From: Silvimonas sp.
GTDB lineage: Bacteria > Pseudomonadota > Gammaproteobacteria > Burkholderiales > Chitinibacteraceae
Reading direction: 5' to 3'
Assembly (NCBI GenBank): GCA_030151005.1
Contig: JASLES010000175.1
Location: 1-33,084, forward strand
Length of the DNA: 33,084 bases
Numbering within the stretch: position 1 is the first letter of the stretch; the number at the start of each line of letters is the position of its first letter. Under the pieces are notes generated by a model. That model saw nothing but the letters and a program-made list of their open reading frames with translations, made no database searches and was not told the DNA's origin. The position numbers and the translations under genes are program-made. This document shows positions 8,255 through 15,033 of the stretch, in pieces.

Positions 8255-9138
8255 CCGACTTCAAGGATTGGATGCGCGACGTTCAGACGCGCATGGAAAA
8301 CACGCTAGAACAATCACTGCCGCCGCTGTCGCATGCGCCGTCAAGACTGCATGACGCCATGCGTTACGCTGTGCTTGATGGCGGCAAACGCGTGCGCCCC
8401 TTGCTGGTCTACGCCGCTGCTGAACTGGTTAATGGCAGTGCGCCCTGTACGGCCGCCGCTGCGGCTGCCGTAGAGATGATCCACGCATATTCGCTGGTTC
8501 ATGACGACATGCCGGCCATGGATAACGATGTGCTGCGCCGCGGCAAGCCCACCGTCCACGTGCAGTTTGATGAAGCCACCGCGCTCCTGGCGGGGGATGC
8601 CTTGCAAGCCCAGGCATTTGACGTGCTGGCGCATGCGCCCTTTGCGCGCGCTGCCGACCAGGTGGCCACCATTGCGGCGCTGGCACGGGCCTCTGGCAGC
8701 CTTGGCATGTGCGGCGGGCAGGGTATTGATCTATACAGTGTCGGTCAGACACTGACTCTGCCCGAACTGGAATTGATGCATATTCTCAAGACTGGCGCGC
8801 TGATCCGCGCCAGCGTCATCATGGGCACTTATTGCGGCGAGCCCATGAACAGCGAAGATCGGGCGCGGCTGGATCATTTTGCCAAATGCATCGGTCTTGC
8901 GTTCCAGGTGATTGACGATGTGCTGGATGAAGAATCCGACACCGCCACCCTGGGCAAAACCGTGGGCAAGGATGCAGCCAACCACAAACCGACCTACGTG
9001 TCTTTGCTGGGCCTGAAAGGGGCTAAAGACAAAGCCGCAGAACTATTGAACGAGGCCCGCGCTGCGCTGGCGCCATTTGGCGAGCGCGCTGCCCGTTTGC
9101 AGGCATTGGCAGACTTCATCGTCGAACGCCGCAGCTAA
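8251..9138 (+). CDS. ispA: Farnesyl diphosphate synthase (geranyltranstransferase)
   Basis: A 295-residue prenyltransferase that condenses IPP with DMAPP and then GPP to make farnesyl diphosphate, precursor of quinone side chains and undecaprenyl phosphate. The first aspartate-rich motif DDMPAMD is at 85-91, the second DDVLD at 222-226; GGKRVRP (44-50) binds IPP, and GDALQAQAF (115-123) and KTGALIRAS (180-188) are standard. The first Asp motif has the two-residue insertion (DDxxxxD) typical of bacterial FPP synthases. The start is a TTG at 8251 overlapping the xseB stop, with GGGG at 8240-8243 upstream; this gives an N-terminus of the same length as E. coli IspA. ATG 8272, preceded by AAGGA, is the alternative. 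dxs follows after 12 bp. Confidence 0.94.
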   Translation: MTDFKDWMRDVQTRMENTLEQSLPPLSHAPSRLHDAMRYAVLDGGKRVRPLLVYAAAELVNGSAPCTAAAAAAVEMIHAYSLVHDDMPAMDNDVLRRGKPTVHVQFDEATALLAGDALQAQAFDVLAHAPFARAADQVATIAALARASGSLGMCGGQGIDLYSVGQTLTLPELELMHILKTGALIRASVIMGTYCGEPMNSEDRARLDHFAKCIGLAFQVIDDVLDEESDTATLGKTVGKDAANHKPTYVSLLGLKGAKDKAAELLNEARAALAPFGERAARLQALADFIVERRS

Positions 9139-9150
9139 AAGAACAGAGTC

Positions 9151-10992
9151 ATGACCACATTGCTTGATCAAATCAATCTGCCCGCCGATCTGCGCGCCCT
9201 GAACCGGGAAGACCTGCCGCAGGTGGCGGGTGAACTGCGCCAGTTTCTGCTGGACTCCATCAGCAGCACGGGCGGCCATTTTGCCTCCAATCTGGGGGCG
9301 GTTGAGCTGACCCTGGCGTTGCACTACGTCTTTAACACCCCGTATGACCGGATCGTGTGGGATGTGGGCCATCAAAGCTATCCGCACAAGGTGCTGACTG
9401 GCCGCCGCGAGCGTATGGGCACCATGCGCCAGCAAAATGGTCTGGCGGGTTTTCCCAAGCGTGAAGAGAGCGAATACGACACCTTTGGCGTGGGTCATTC
9501 CAGCACCTCCATCGGTGCGGCGCTGGGCTTTGCCGAGGCCGCCAAACTGCATGGCGAAAACCGCAAAGCCATTGCCGTGATTGGTGATGGCTCCATGACG
9601 GCCGGCATGGCGTTTGAAGCGCTCAACAACGCGGGTGATCGGGACGTTGATCTGCTGGTGATTCTCAACGACAACGAGATGTCGATCTCGCCCAATGTCG
9701 GCGCCCTGAACAATTACCTGGCCAAGATGCTGTCGGGCAAGTTCTACAACGGGTTTCGCAATGTCTCTGGCCGCATGCTGGACAAAGTGCCGCCCCTGCG
9801 GGAACTGGCCAAGCGCAGCGAAGAACAGCTCAAGGGCTTGTTCACGCCCGGTTTGCTGTTTGAAGAGTTTGGTTTCAATTACATCGGCCCGATTGACGGC
9901 CACGATATCGACACGCTGGTCACCACGCTGTCGAACATCAAGAACCTGTCTGGCCCGCAGTTTTTGCATGTGGTGACCAAAAAAGGTCAGGGCTACAAAC
10001 TGGCCGTGGCGGACCCGGTCAAATATCACGCCGTGACCCCGTTTACGCCAGAAAACGGCATGACCGGCAAATCCAGCAGCAAACCCAGCTTTACCCAGGT
10101 CTTTGGCGACTGGCTGTGCGACATGGCCGCCAAAGATGAACGTCTGGTCGGCATCACCCCCGCCATGCGTGAAGGCTCGGGGCTGGTGAAGTTTGCCGAG
10201 CAATATCCCGCCCGCTACTTTGATGTTGGCATTGCCGAACAGCACGCCGTGACCTTTGCCGGTGGCCTGGCCTGTGAGGGCGTCAAGCCGGTGGTGGCGA
10301 TTTACTCCACCTTCTTGCAGCGCGCTTATGACCAGTTGGTGCATGACGTGGCACTGCAAAACCTGCCGGTGGTATTTGCCATTGACCGGGCAGGGCTGGT
10401 GGGCGCGGATGGCCCGACGCATGCGGGCTCGTTTGATTATTCGTTCCTGCGTTGCATCCCCAATATGGCCATTCTGGCTCCGGGGGACGAAAACGAATGC
10501 CGCCAGATGCTTTACACCGCGTTCTTGCACGATGGCCCAACCGCAGTGCGCTATCCGCGTGGCAGTGGCATCGGCGCCAAGGTTGAGGAAGAGATGACCG
10601 CGTTGCCCTGGGGCAAGGGTGAAATCCGCCGCAAGGGCAGCAAGGTGGCCATCCTTTCGTTTGGCACGCGCCTGGGCGCAGCGCTGGATGCTGGCGAAGC
10701 ACTGGACGCCACCGTGGCCAACATGCGCTTTGTGAAGCCGCTGGACGACGCGCTGGTGGCGGAGCTGGCTGCCAGCCACGATCTGATTGTGACGGTGGAA
10801 GATAACGCCATCATGGGCGGCGCGGGCAGCGCCGTGCTGGAATCACTCAGTGCCCAAGGCATCAAGGTCGATACGCTGTTGCTGGGCCTGCCGGACGGCT
10901 ACGTTGAGCATGGTGAGCAAAACAAACTGCTGGCTGATTGCGGGCTGGATGGCGCAGGCGTGACGGCGGCGATTCGCAAAAAGCTGGGTTAA
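9151..10992 (+). CDS. dxs: 1-deoxy-D-xylulose-5-phosphate synthase
   Basis: A 613-residue TPP enzyme that condenses pyruvate and glyceraldehyde-3-phosphate into DXP, the first committed step of the MEP isoprenoid pathway and also the source of DXP for thiamine and pyridoxal. Domain order is N-terminal TPP pyrophosphate-binding domain with GDGSMTAG (145-152) and DNEMSI (174-179); middle transketolase domain with EQHAVT (363-368, catalytic Glu363), YSTFLQRAYDQ (385-395) and DRAGLVGADGPTHAG (412-426); C-terminal domain from about 490. H73 in DVGHQSYPHK and H43 in GGHFASNLG are the usual active-site histidines. It is last gene of the xseB-ispA-dxs operon, so entry into the pathway and FPP formation are co-expressed. 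The ribosome site is weak (AAGA). A strong terminator follows 14 bp after the stop. Confidence 0.97.
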   Translation: MTTLLDQINLPADLRALNREDLPQVAGELRQFLLDSISSTGGHFASNLGAVELTLALHYVFNTPYDRIVWDVGHQSYPHKVLTGRRERMGTMRQQNGLAGFPKREESEYDTFGVGHSSTSIGAALGFAEAAKLHGENRKAIAVIGDGSMTAGMAFEALNNAGDRDVDLLVILNDNEMSISPNVGALNNYLAKMLSGKFYNGFRNVSGRMLDKVPPLRELAKRSEEQLKGLFTPGLLFEEFGFNYIGPIDGHDIDTLVTTLSNIKNLSGPQFLHVVTKKGQGYKLAVADPVKYHAVTPFTPENGMTGKSSSKPSFTQVFGDWLCDMAAKDERLVGITPAMREGSGLVKFAEQYPARYFDVGIAEQHAVTFAGGLACEGVKPVVAIYSTFLQRAYDQLVHDVALQNLPVVFAIDRAGLVGADGPTHAGSFDYSFLRCIPNMAILAPGDENECRQMLYTAFLHDGPTAVRYPRGSGIGAKVEEEMTALPWGKGEIRRKGSKVAILSFGTRLGAALDAGEALDATVANMRFVKPLDDALVAELAASHDLIVTVEDNAIMGGAGSAVLESLSAQGIKVDTLLLGLPDGYVEHGEQNKLLADCGLDGAGVTAAIRKKLG

Positions 10993-11006
10993 TCCCGCTA
11001 ATGCAC

Positions 11007-11044
11007 ACAACAAAAAACCGGGGCGCGCCCCGGTTTTTTGTTGT
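11007..11044. terminator. Bidirectional terminator, perfect 38-bp palindrome
   Basis: The 38 bases are exactly self-complementary: core CCGGGGCGCGCCCCGG with six A before and six T after, and ACAAC/GTTGT outside. It therefore forms a GC stem with a U tract on either strand. It sits between the dxs stop (10992) and the proC stop (11058) and should end both convergent transcripts. Confidence 0.93.
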
Positions 11045-11057
11045 ACAGCACCGTAAC

Positions 11058-11855
11058 TCATTTACCGGCAAGGACTTTGGTCCGTGCCATACAGGCACTG
11101 ACGGCCTCCATCAAGGTGCTGCGCAAGCCACCCGCTTCCAGCGCCGCAATGGCGGCAATGGTCGTGCCGCCGGGTGAGCACACCTGGTCTTTCAATTCTG
11201 CCGGATGCCGGTTGCCATCGCGCACCAGTTGCGCCGACCCCATAACCGCCTGGCTGATCACGCCATAAGCCTGCTGGCGGGGCATGCCGTGCTGCACGGC
11301 GGCATCGGCCAGCGCTTCAATAATCACGCAGACATAGGCGGGCAAAGAGCCTGCCACGGCAGAGAACACATCAAACTGGCTTTCGTCGATAAACACCGCC
11401 CGGCCAAAGCTATCAAAAATACTTTGTACCGCCGCGCGCTCGTCCACCGACACTTGGGTAGACGCGCACAGCGCGCTCATACCCTGGCCAATCTGTGCGG
11501 GCGTGTTGGGCATGCTGCGTACTACCTTGGCGTGTTCGCCAGCGTGGCGTTGCACACGCTCGATCGGGTAACCCACAGCGACAGTCACAATCACGTGCCG
11601 CGGCTGCAGCAGCGGGCGTAGCTGCGCCAGCATGGCGTCATAACCCTGCGGTTTGACGCCGACAACCAGAAAGTCTGCCAGTGCGGCGATCTCGGCCAAA
11701 GAATCAGAAGGCACCACCTCCCATTTGTTCTGCAGCGCGATCAGTTTCTCGTGGCTACGGTTGTAGCCGTGAATTTCCCAATCCGGATGGGTGTGTTTAA
11801 TACCGGCGATCATGGCGCCGGACATATTGCCGGTGCCGATAAATCCGATCTTCAT
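11058..11855 (-). CDS. proC: Pyrroline-5-carboxylate reductase
   Basis: A 265-residue enzyme that reduces 1-pyrroline-5-carboxylate to L-proline with NAD(P)H, the last step of proline synthesis. The N-terminal Rossmann loop is GFIGTGNMSGAM (4-15); VVGVKPQ (64-70) and RSMPNTPAQIGQG (113-125) are family motifs; the C-terminal helical dimerisation domain carries the PROSITE-type signature around CSPGGTT (226-232) with the substrate-binding threonines. Length is normal. On the minus strand GAGG (plus coordinates 11866-11869) lies ten bases before the ATG. The gene is convergent with dxs and its 5' end faces the long DnaA-box-rich region, so its promoter must lie within that region. The common yggS neighbour is not present. 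Confidence 0.95.
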   Translation of the reverse strand: MKIGFIGTGNMSGAMIAGIKHTHPDWEIHGYNRSHEKLIALQNKWEVVPSDSLAEIAALADFLVVGVKPQGYDAMLAQLRPLLQPRHVIVTVAVGYPIERVQRHAGEHAKVVRSMPNTPAQIGQGMSALCASTQVSVDERAAVQSIFDSFGRAVFIDESQFDVFSAVAGSLPAYVCVIIEALADAAVQHGMPRQQAYGVISQAVMGSAQLVRDGNRHPAELKDQVCSPGGTTIAAIAALEAGGLRSTLMEAVSACMARTKVLAGK

Positions 11856-11960
11856 GGCGGCGAAACCTCATAACGATGGCCCAGGAAACGAATATGTTAA
11901 CCGCGCGTCATCCCTATGGCATGTGTGATTGCGTACAGCCGGCTTGTACTGCCGTGGTGG

Positions 11961-12604
11961 TTATCCACGCGCAGGCTGGACAAGCTTGTGTACGTCATGT
12001 GGGTAAGCAGCTCATCACCTTGATTTGCATCACTTTTTGGGCGCTGCATGCAAAATGGGCAACGCCCTTATCCGGCGCGGCTGTGGATTATCCCCGCTTT
12101 GCATGGGCTGGACTGTGCGCAGGCTGTGGATAAAGCGGACAGGGTGCTGAGTCATAACGCTTTTTAAGCGCTGATGAAAAAACAGGCAAACGGCGTATTC
12201 AGTGGGTTTTTCCCCAAAATCGGGGTGAAAACGGGTGTCCGACGGAATGTGGAAAACGCCGCTAACCCAGGCCAGTTGCGGTTTTCCACGGTTTTTGCGG
12301 AACAACCATGTTGGTGGTCTGTGGACAAGCCGGCCAGGTCGTTGACGCTAAACGGCTTTTTGGTGCTGCCTGAAAAACAGGCAATGGCCACGGGTTTTAC
12401 ACAAGATACGGGCACAAGACTGTGCATGCCCTGTGGACAAGTTGGGCAAGTCCTTGTCGGGCCAGACATTTGTGAAGTGCGCCCGTTTTTTGGGCAATCT
12501 GCCAGTGTTTATCAGGGCGTGGGCAGGTCAGGCAAACCCCTTGTGGAAAAGGCGGGGTTGTCCACGCAAAACCCGGAACAAACTTGTGCACGCGCTGTGG
12601 ACAA
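11961..12604. other. Cluster of DnaA-box-like 9-mers
   Basis: Eleven sites resemble the DnaA box TTATCCACA. Minus-strand orientation (seen as TGTGGNNNN): 12082-12090 (TAATCCACA), 12125-12133 (perfect TTATCCACA), 12248-12256 and 12542-12550 (TTTTCCACA), 12320-12328, 12432-12440 and 12596-12604 (TTGTCCACA). Plus orientation: 11961-11969 (TTATCCACG), 12282-12290 (TTTTCCACG), 12395-12403 (TTTTACACA), 12558-12566 (TTGTCCACG). Eight of these differ from the consensus by at most one base. Random sequence with equal base frequencies would give about 0.15 such sites in 700 bp on both strands. This marks a probable DnaA-binding locus: either an origin-like element or a DnaA titration/regulatory site. 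No dnaA, dnaN, rpmH, mnmG or parAB gene is nearby, which argues against a standard oriC, and no long AT-rich unwinding element is obvious. Confidence 0.6.
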
Positions 12605-12674
12605 ACGGGGCAAACACCTGTTTTACCGGCATTTTTACCGCCTGCTTAAAAGAGAGGCAGCGAGCGCGGGGTTT

Positions 12675-12680
12675 TATAAT
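12675..12680 (+). promoter_or_regulatory. Candidate -10 box for trhP
   Basis: A perfect TATAAT lies 39 bases before the trhP ATG, which would put the transcript start near 12686 and leave a leader of about 33 nt. No good -35 hexamer is seen 16-18 bp upstream (the position reads GAGAGG or similar). It also shows that an in-frame TTG at 12680 cannot be the start codon if this promoter is used. Confidence 0.5.
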
Positions 12681-12718
12681 TGTGGGCTTTGCTCCTTGCA
12701 CAGACGGAAACCCCACTC

Positions 12719-13993
12719 ATGCGTCGCGCGCCAGAACTGTTATTGCCTGCCGGGAATCTCGGCAAATTGCGAACCGCCTACGATTTCGGCGCGGACGCGG
12801 TCTACGCCGGTCTACCGCGCTACAGCCTGCGCGCCCGTAATAATGATTTCCGGCTGGAACAACTGGCCACCGGCATTCAGGAGGCCCATTCGCGCGGCAA
12901 GCAGTTGTTTGTGGCGGCCAATGTGTTGCCGCACAACGCCAAGGTGAAAACCTTTCTGGCCGATATGGCCCCGGTGATCGCCATGAAGCCCGATGCCCTG
13001 ATCATGGCAGACCCTGGCCTGATCATGCTGGTGCGGGAGGCCTGGCCGGATATGCCGATCCATTTGTCGGTGCAGGCCAATACGGTGAACTATGCCGGGG
13101 TGAAGTTCTGGCAGTCGCTGGGGCTGACGCGGGTGATTCTCTCGCGTGAACTGGGGCTGGAAGAAATCGCCGAAATCCGCCAGCAATGCCCGGATATGGA
13201 GCTGGAAGTCTTTGTCCATGGCGCGTTGTGCATTGCGTATTCCGGGCGCTGTTTGTTGTCGGGCTACTTCAACCATCGCGATCCCAACCAGGGTACCTGT
13301 ACCAACGCGTGCCGCTGGGACTACAAAGTACACACCGCGGGGGAGAGCGCCTGTGGCGGTGTGCCGCGCCACGATGCGGCAGAGACAGAATACCTGATCG
13401 AAGAAGCCAACCGCCCGGGCGAATTGATGCCGATCATGGAAGATGAACACGGCACTTACATCATGAATTCCAAAGACCTGCGCGCGGTGGAACACGTGGC
13501 GCGCCTGGTCGAGATTGGCGTGGATTCGCTCAAGGTAGAAGGGCGCACCAAGAGCGCTTATTACGTGGCACGTGCGGCGCAGGTGTACCGGCGCGCGATC
13601 GATGATGCCGTGGCCGGCCGCCCGTTTGATCCCGCGCTGCTGGCAGACCTGGAAGGGCTGGCCAATCGTGGCTACACCGCTGGTTTTTTGCAGCGTCATC
13701 ACAGTCATGAAACGCAGAACTACCTGGACGGACACTCGCAATCGCGCCAAAGCCAGTACGTGGGCGAGGTGTTGAACGTGGTGGATGGCTGGGCGCAGAT
13801 TGAGGTCAAAAACCGCTTTGCCGTGGGCGATCAGCTGGAAATCATCCACCCGTCCGGTAATCAGGTGATCGAACTGTCTGCGATGCGGGATGGCGAGAGC
13901 CAGCCCGTCAGCGTAGCCGCCGGTAATGGTGTGGCGGTGTCTATCCCGCTGCCCGCGCACCTGGATGGCGCTTTGCTGGCGCGTTTGTTGTAG
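12719..13993 (+). CDS. trhP: tRNA 5-hydroxyuridine synthesis protein TrhP (YegQ, U32 peptidase family)
   Basis: A 424-residue member of peptidase family U32 that follows E. coli YegQ/TrhP throughout. In E. coli this protein is needed for prephenate-dependent hydroxylation of uridine 34 (ho5U, precursor of cmo5U/mcmo5U) in tRNA; despite the family name no proteolysis is needed for that role. Landmarks: ELLLPAGNL (6-14), YAGLPRYSLRARNN (29-42), HLSVQANTVN (115-124), and the U32 signature EVFVHGALCIAYSGRC (163-178). Cysteines C171, C178, C194 and C198 are placed to bind an iron-sulfur cluster as proposed for the family. The C-terminal part (about 330-424) is the family's beta-barrel. The ATG at 12719 matches the E. 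coli N-terminus, with GGAA at 12706-12709 upstream. It stands 863 bp from divergent proC. Confidence 0.93.
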   Translation: MRRAPELLLPAGNLGKLRTAYDFGADAVYAGLPRYSLRARNNDFRLEQLATGIQEAHSRGKQLFVAANVLPHNAKVKTFLADMAPVIAMKPDALIMADPGLIMLVREAWPDMPIHLSVQANTVNYAGVKFWQSLGLTRVILSRELGLEEIAEIRQQCPDMELEVFVHGALCIAYSGRCLLSGYFNHRDPNQGTCTNACRWDYKVHTAGESACGGVPRHDAAETEYLIEEANRPGELMPIMEDEHGTYIMNSKDLRAVEHVARLVEIGVDSLKVEGRTKSAYYVARAAQVYRRAIDDAVAGRPFDPALLADLEGLANRGYTAGFLQRHHSHETQNYLDGHSQSRQSQYVGEVLNVVDGWAQIEVKNRFAVGDQLEIIHPSGNQVIELSAMRDGESQPVSVAAGNGVAVSIPLPAHLDGALLARLL

Positions 13994-14065
13994 CGATGGC
14001 GGCAAATGGCTGATTGACGCACTACGGCAAGCTGGCTCATTTCGTTATCATGGCATTCTGATTAC

Positions 14066-14071
14066 AAGGAG
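14066..14071 (+). promoter_or_regulatory. Strong ribosome binding site deciding the start at 14079
   Basis: AAGGAG lies seven bases before the ATG at 14079. This fixes the start of the CoiA-like gene: the reading frame is open 51 codons further upstream, overlapping trhP, but has no comparable site there. Confidence 0.8.
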
Positions 14072-14078
14072 ACCGTCC

Positions 14079-14795
14079 ATGACTCATCGCGCCACAGACC
14101 CGAACGGGCAAGGAATCCAGAGCGCGGAGTGGTTCCGGCAGACCTATGGTGACAACGCCAAAGGCCGGTGCGAAATCTGCGATGCTGAAATGGTGCTGCG
14201 GGTAGCTCACCCGCCCCACACCGTGACCCACTTTGCCCACAAGGCGGGCAGCCGGTGTAGTTCGCTGGCGCAATATCGTCACGCCGTGTTTGATCTCAAG
14301 CCATCTGCGCTGGATCTGGAAAACGGCAAGCGCCTGCGCGCATGGGTGCTCAAAGAGTTGTATCCGGTGTACCTGAAAGCGTATTCGCTGTCGGGTCGCA
14401 AACTGTCCTGGGGCGATTTCCAGCGCGCGCTGATTGATGCCAATACGCGGGGCATCTTTGACTACGTCGGGCTTGAGGCGCATTACCTGCCTTATTTGTT
14501 GCTGTGCCTGCACCCGGAACATTTTCACGACAAAACCACTTACGACACCATTGATGCCTACTTTGTGCTGCCAGCGGGCATGAAGCATCTGGATGACCTG
14601 TGGAACAAGCGGGGCGAGGTCAAGCAACTGATGTGGAAGGTCTCGCACATTGCGCGGCAATCCCGGCGCGGTGCGCCCCAGTCGGTAGAGATGTTCACTG
14701 AGGTAGAAGCCATCAGCATGGACGATGCGCCGTTCTATATCCCCACCTGGGTGGCCTCGGCCCAGGCCAAGCTGGAACCCTTGCTGGCGTTCTGA
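14079..14795 (+). CDS. Unknown protein with CoiA-like N-terminal zinc motif
   Basis: A 238-residue soluble protein that I cannot name. Its N-terminus has C31-x2-C34 (CEIC), then HFAHK with H51 and H54, then C60. This CxxC followed by HFAH pattern resembles the zinc-binding N-terminus of competence protein CoiA and related proteins, where the HFAH element is characteristic. In CoiA the motif precedes a PD-(D/E)xK nuclease core; here the remaining 170 residues are aromatic-rich and helical (RALIDANTRGIFDYVGLE, YLPYLLLCLHPEHF) and I see no clear nuclease motif. No signal peptide or membrane segment. It begins 86 bp after trhP with a strong ribosome site, and a hairpin follows its stop. Functions such as nucleic-acid binding are a guess; the gene itself is well supported by codon use and ribosome site. 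Confidence 0.8.
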   Translation: MTHRATDPNGQGIQSAEWFRQTYGDNAKGRCEICDAEMVLRVAHPPHTVTHFAHKAGSRCSSLAQYRHAVFDLKPSALDLENGKRLRAWVLKELYPVYLKAYSLSGRKLSWGDFQRALIDANTRGIFDYVGLEAHYLPYLLLCLHPEHFHDKTTYDTIDAYFVLPAGMKHLDDLWNKRGEVKQLMWKVSHIARQSRRGAPQSVEMFTEVEAISMDDAPFYIPTWVASAQAKLEPLLAF

Positions 14796-14803
14796 TCCAT
14801 GGT

Positions 14804-14832
14804 TTGCGGCAGGCAAGTTTGACCTGCCGCAA
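14804..14832 (+). terminator. Hairpin after the CoiA-like gene
   Basis: A perfect 10-bp inverted repeat TTGCGGCAGG/CCTGCCGCAA (14804-14813 and 14823-14832) with a 9-nt loop begins 9 bp past the stop. Only TACTTGG follows, with no T run, so it is a stable 3'-end structure or weak terminator rather than a classic intrinsic terminator. Confidence 0.5.
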
Positions 14833-14908
14833 TACTTGGTACGTGCCGGATCAGGTGTTGTACTTACGCCGTAACCCTTATACGTCTTTTGCTTCCTGTC
14901 GGTGGGCC

Positions 14909-14922
14909 GCGTAACGTTACGC
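14909..14922. promoter_or_regulatory. 14-bp perfect palindrome, possible operator
   Basis: GCGTAACGTTACGC is exactly self-complementary and lies 112 bp before the start of the oxidoreductase gene, in a 238-bp intergenic gap. Its size, symmetry and central CG resemble LacI/GntR-type operators that often control Gfo/Idh/MocA genes. No regulator gene is adjacent, so this is only a candidate. Confidence 0.4.
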
Positions 14923-15033
14923 AAAATTGTACAAAGAGCTGCTCACAACTTCGTACGGGTGATCCGTCCCGGATTGCACCGTTCTACATTGTGACTGGCG
15001 CCAGAACATACCCGACTCGCAGGAAGAATATCC

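Larger units (their letters stand above)
11856..12718. promoter_or_regulatory. 863-bp non-coding region between divergent proC and trhP
   Basis: No credible gene was found here; the long plus-strand frame beginning at 12174 runs into trhP in the wrong frame and has no protein character. The region must hold the leftward proC promoter and the rightward trhP promoter. Its main content is a dense series of DnaA-box-like 9-mers (annotated separately). It also holds minor structures: CGCTT/AAGCG around 12158-12170, CCCC/GGGG around 12212-12225, and two copies of AAAAACAGGCAA (about 12177-12188 and 12373-12384). Confidence 0.7.

Noticed and set aside
9043..10779. 578-codon minus-strand frame opposite dxs
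   Set aside because: It is antisense to a fully recognised dxs and its translation is His/Gln/Gly-rich, typical of a shadow frame in GC-rich coding DNA.
11961..12604. Calling the DnaA-box cluster oriC outright
   Set aside because: No dnaA, dnaN, rpmH, mnmG or par genes are near, and no obvious AT-rich unwinding element; kept as a candidate only.
12174..12947. 257-codon plus-strand open frame through the proC-trhP gap
   Set aside because: Its second half overlaps trhP in a different frame, its composition is Arg/Cys/Pro-rich without domain character, and its first part is the DnaA-box cluster.
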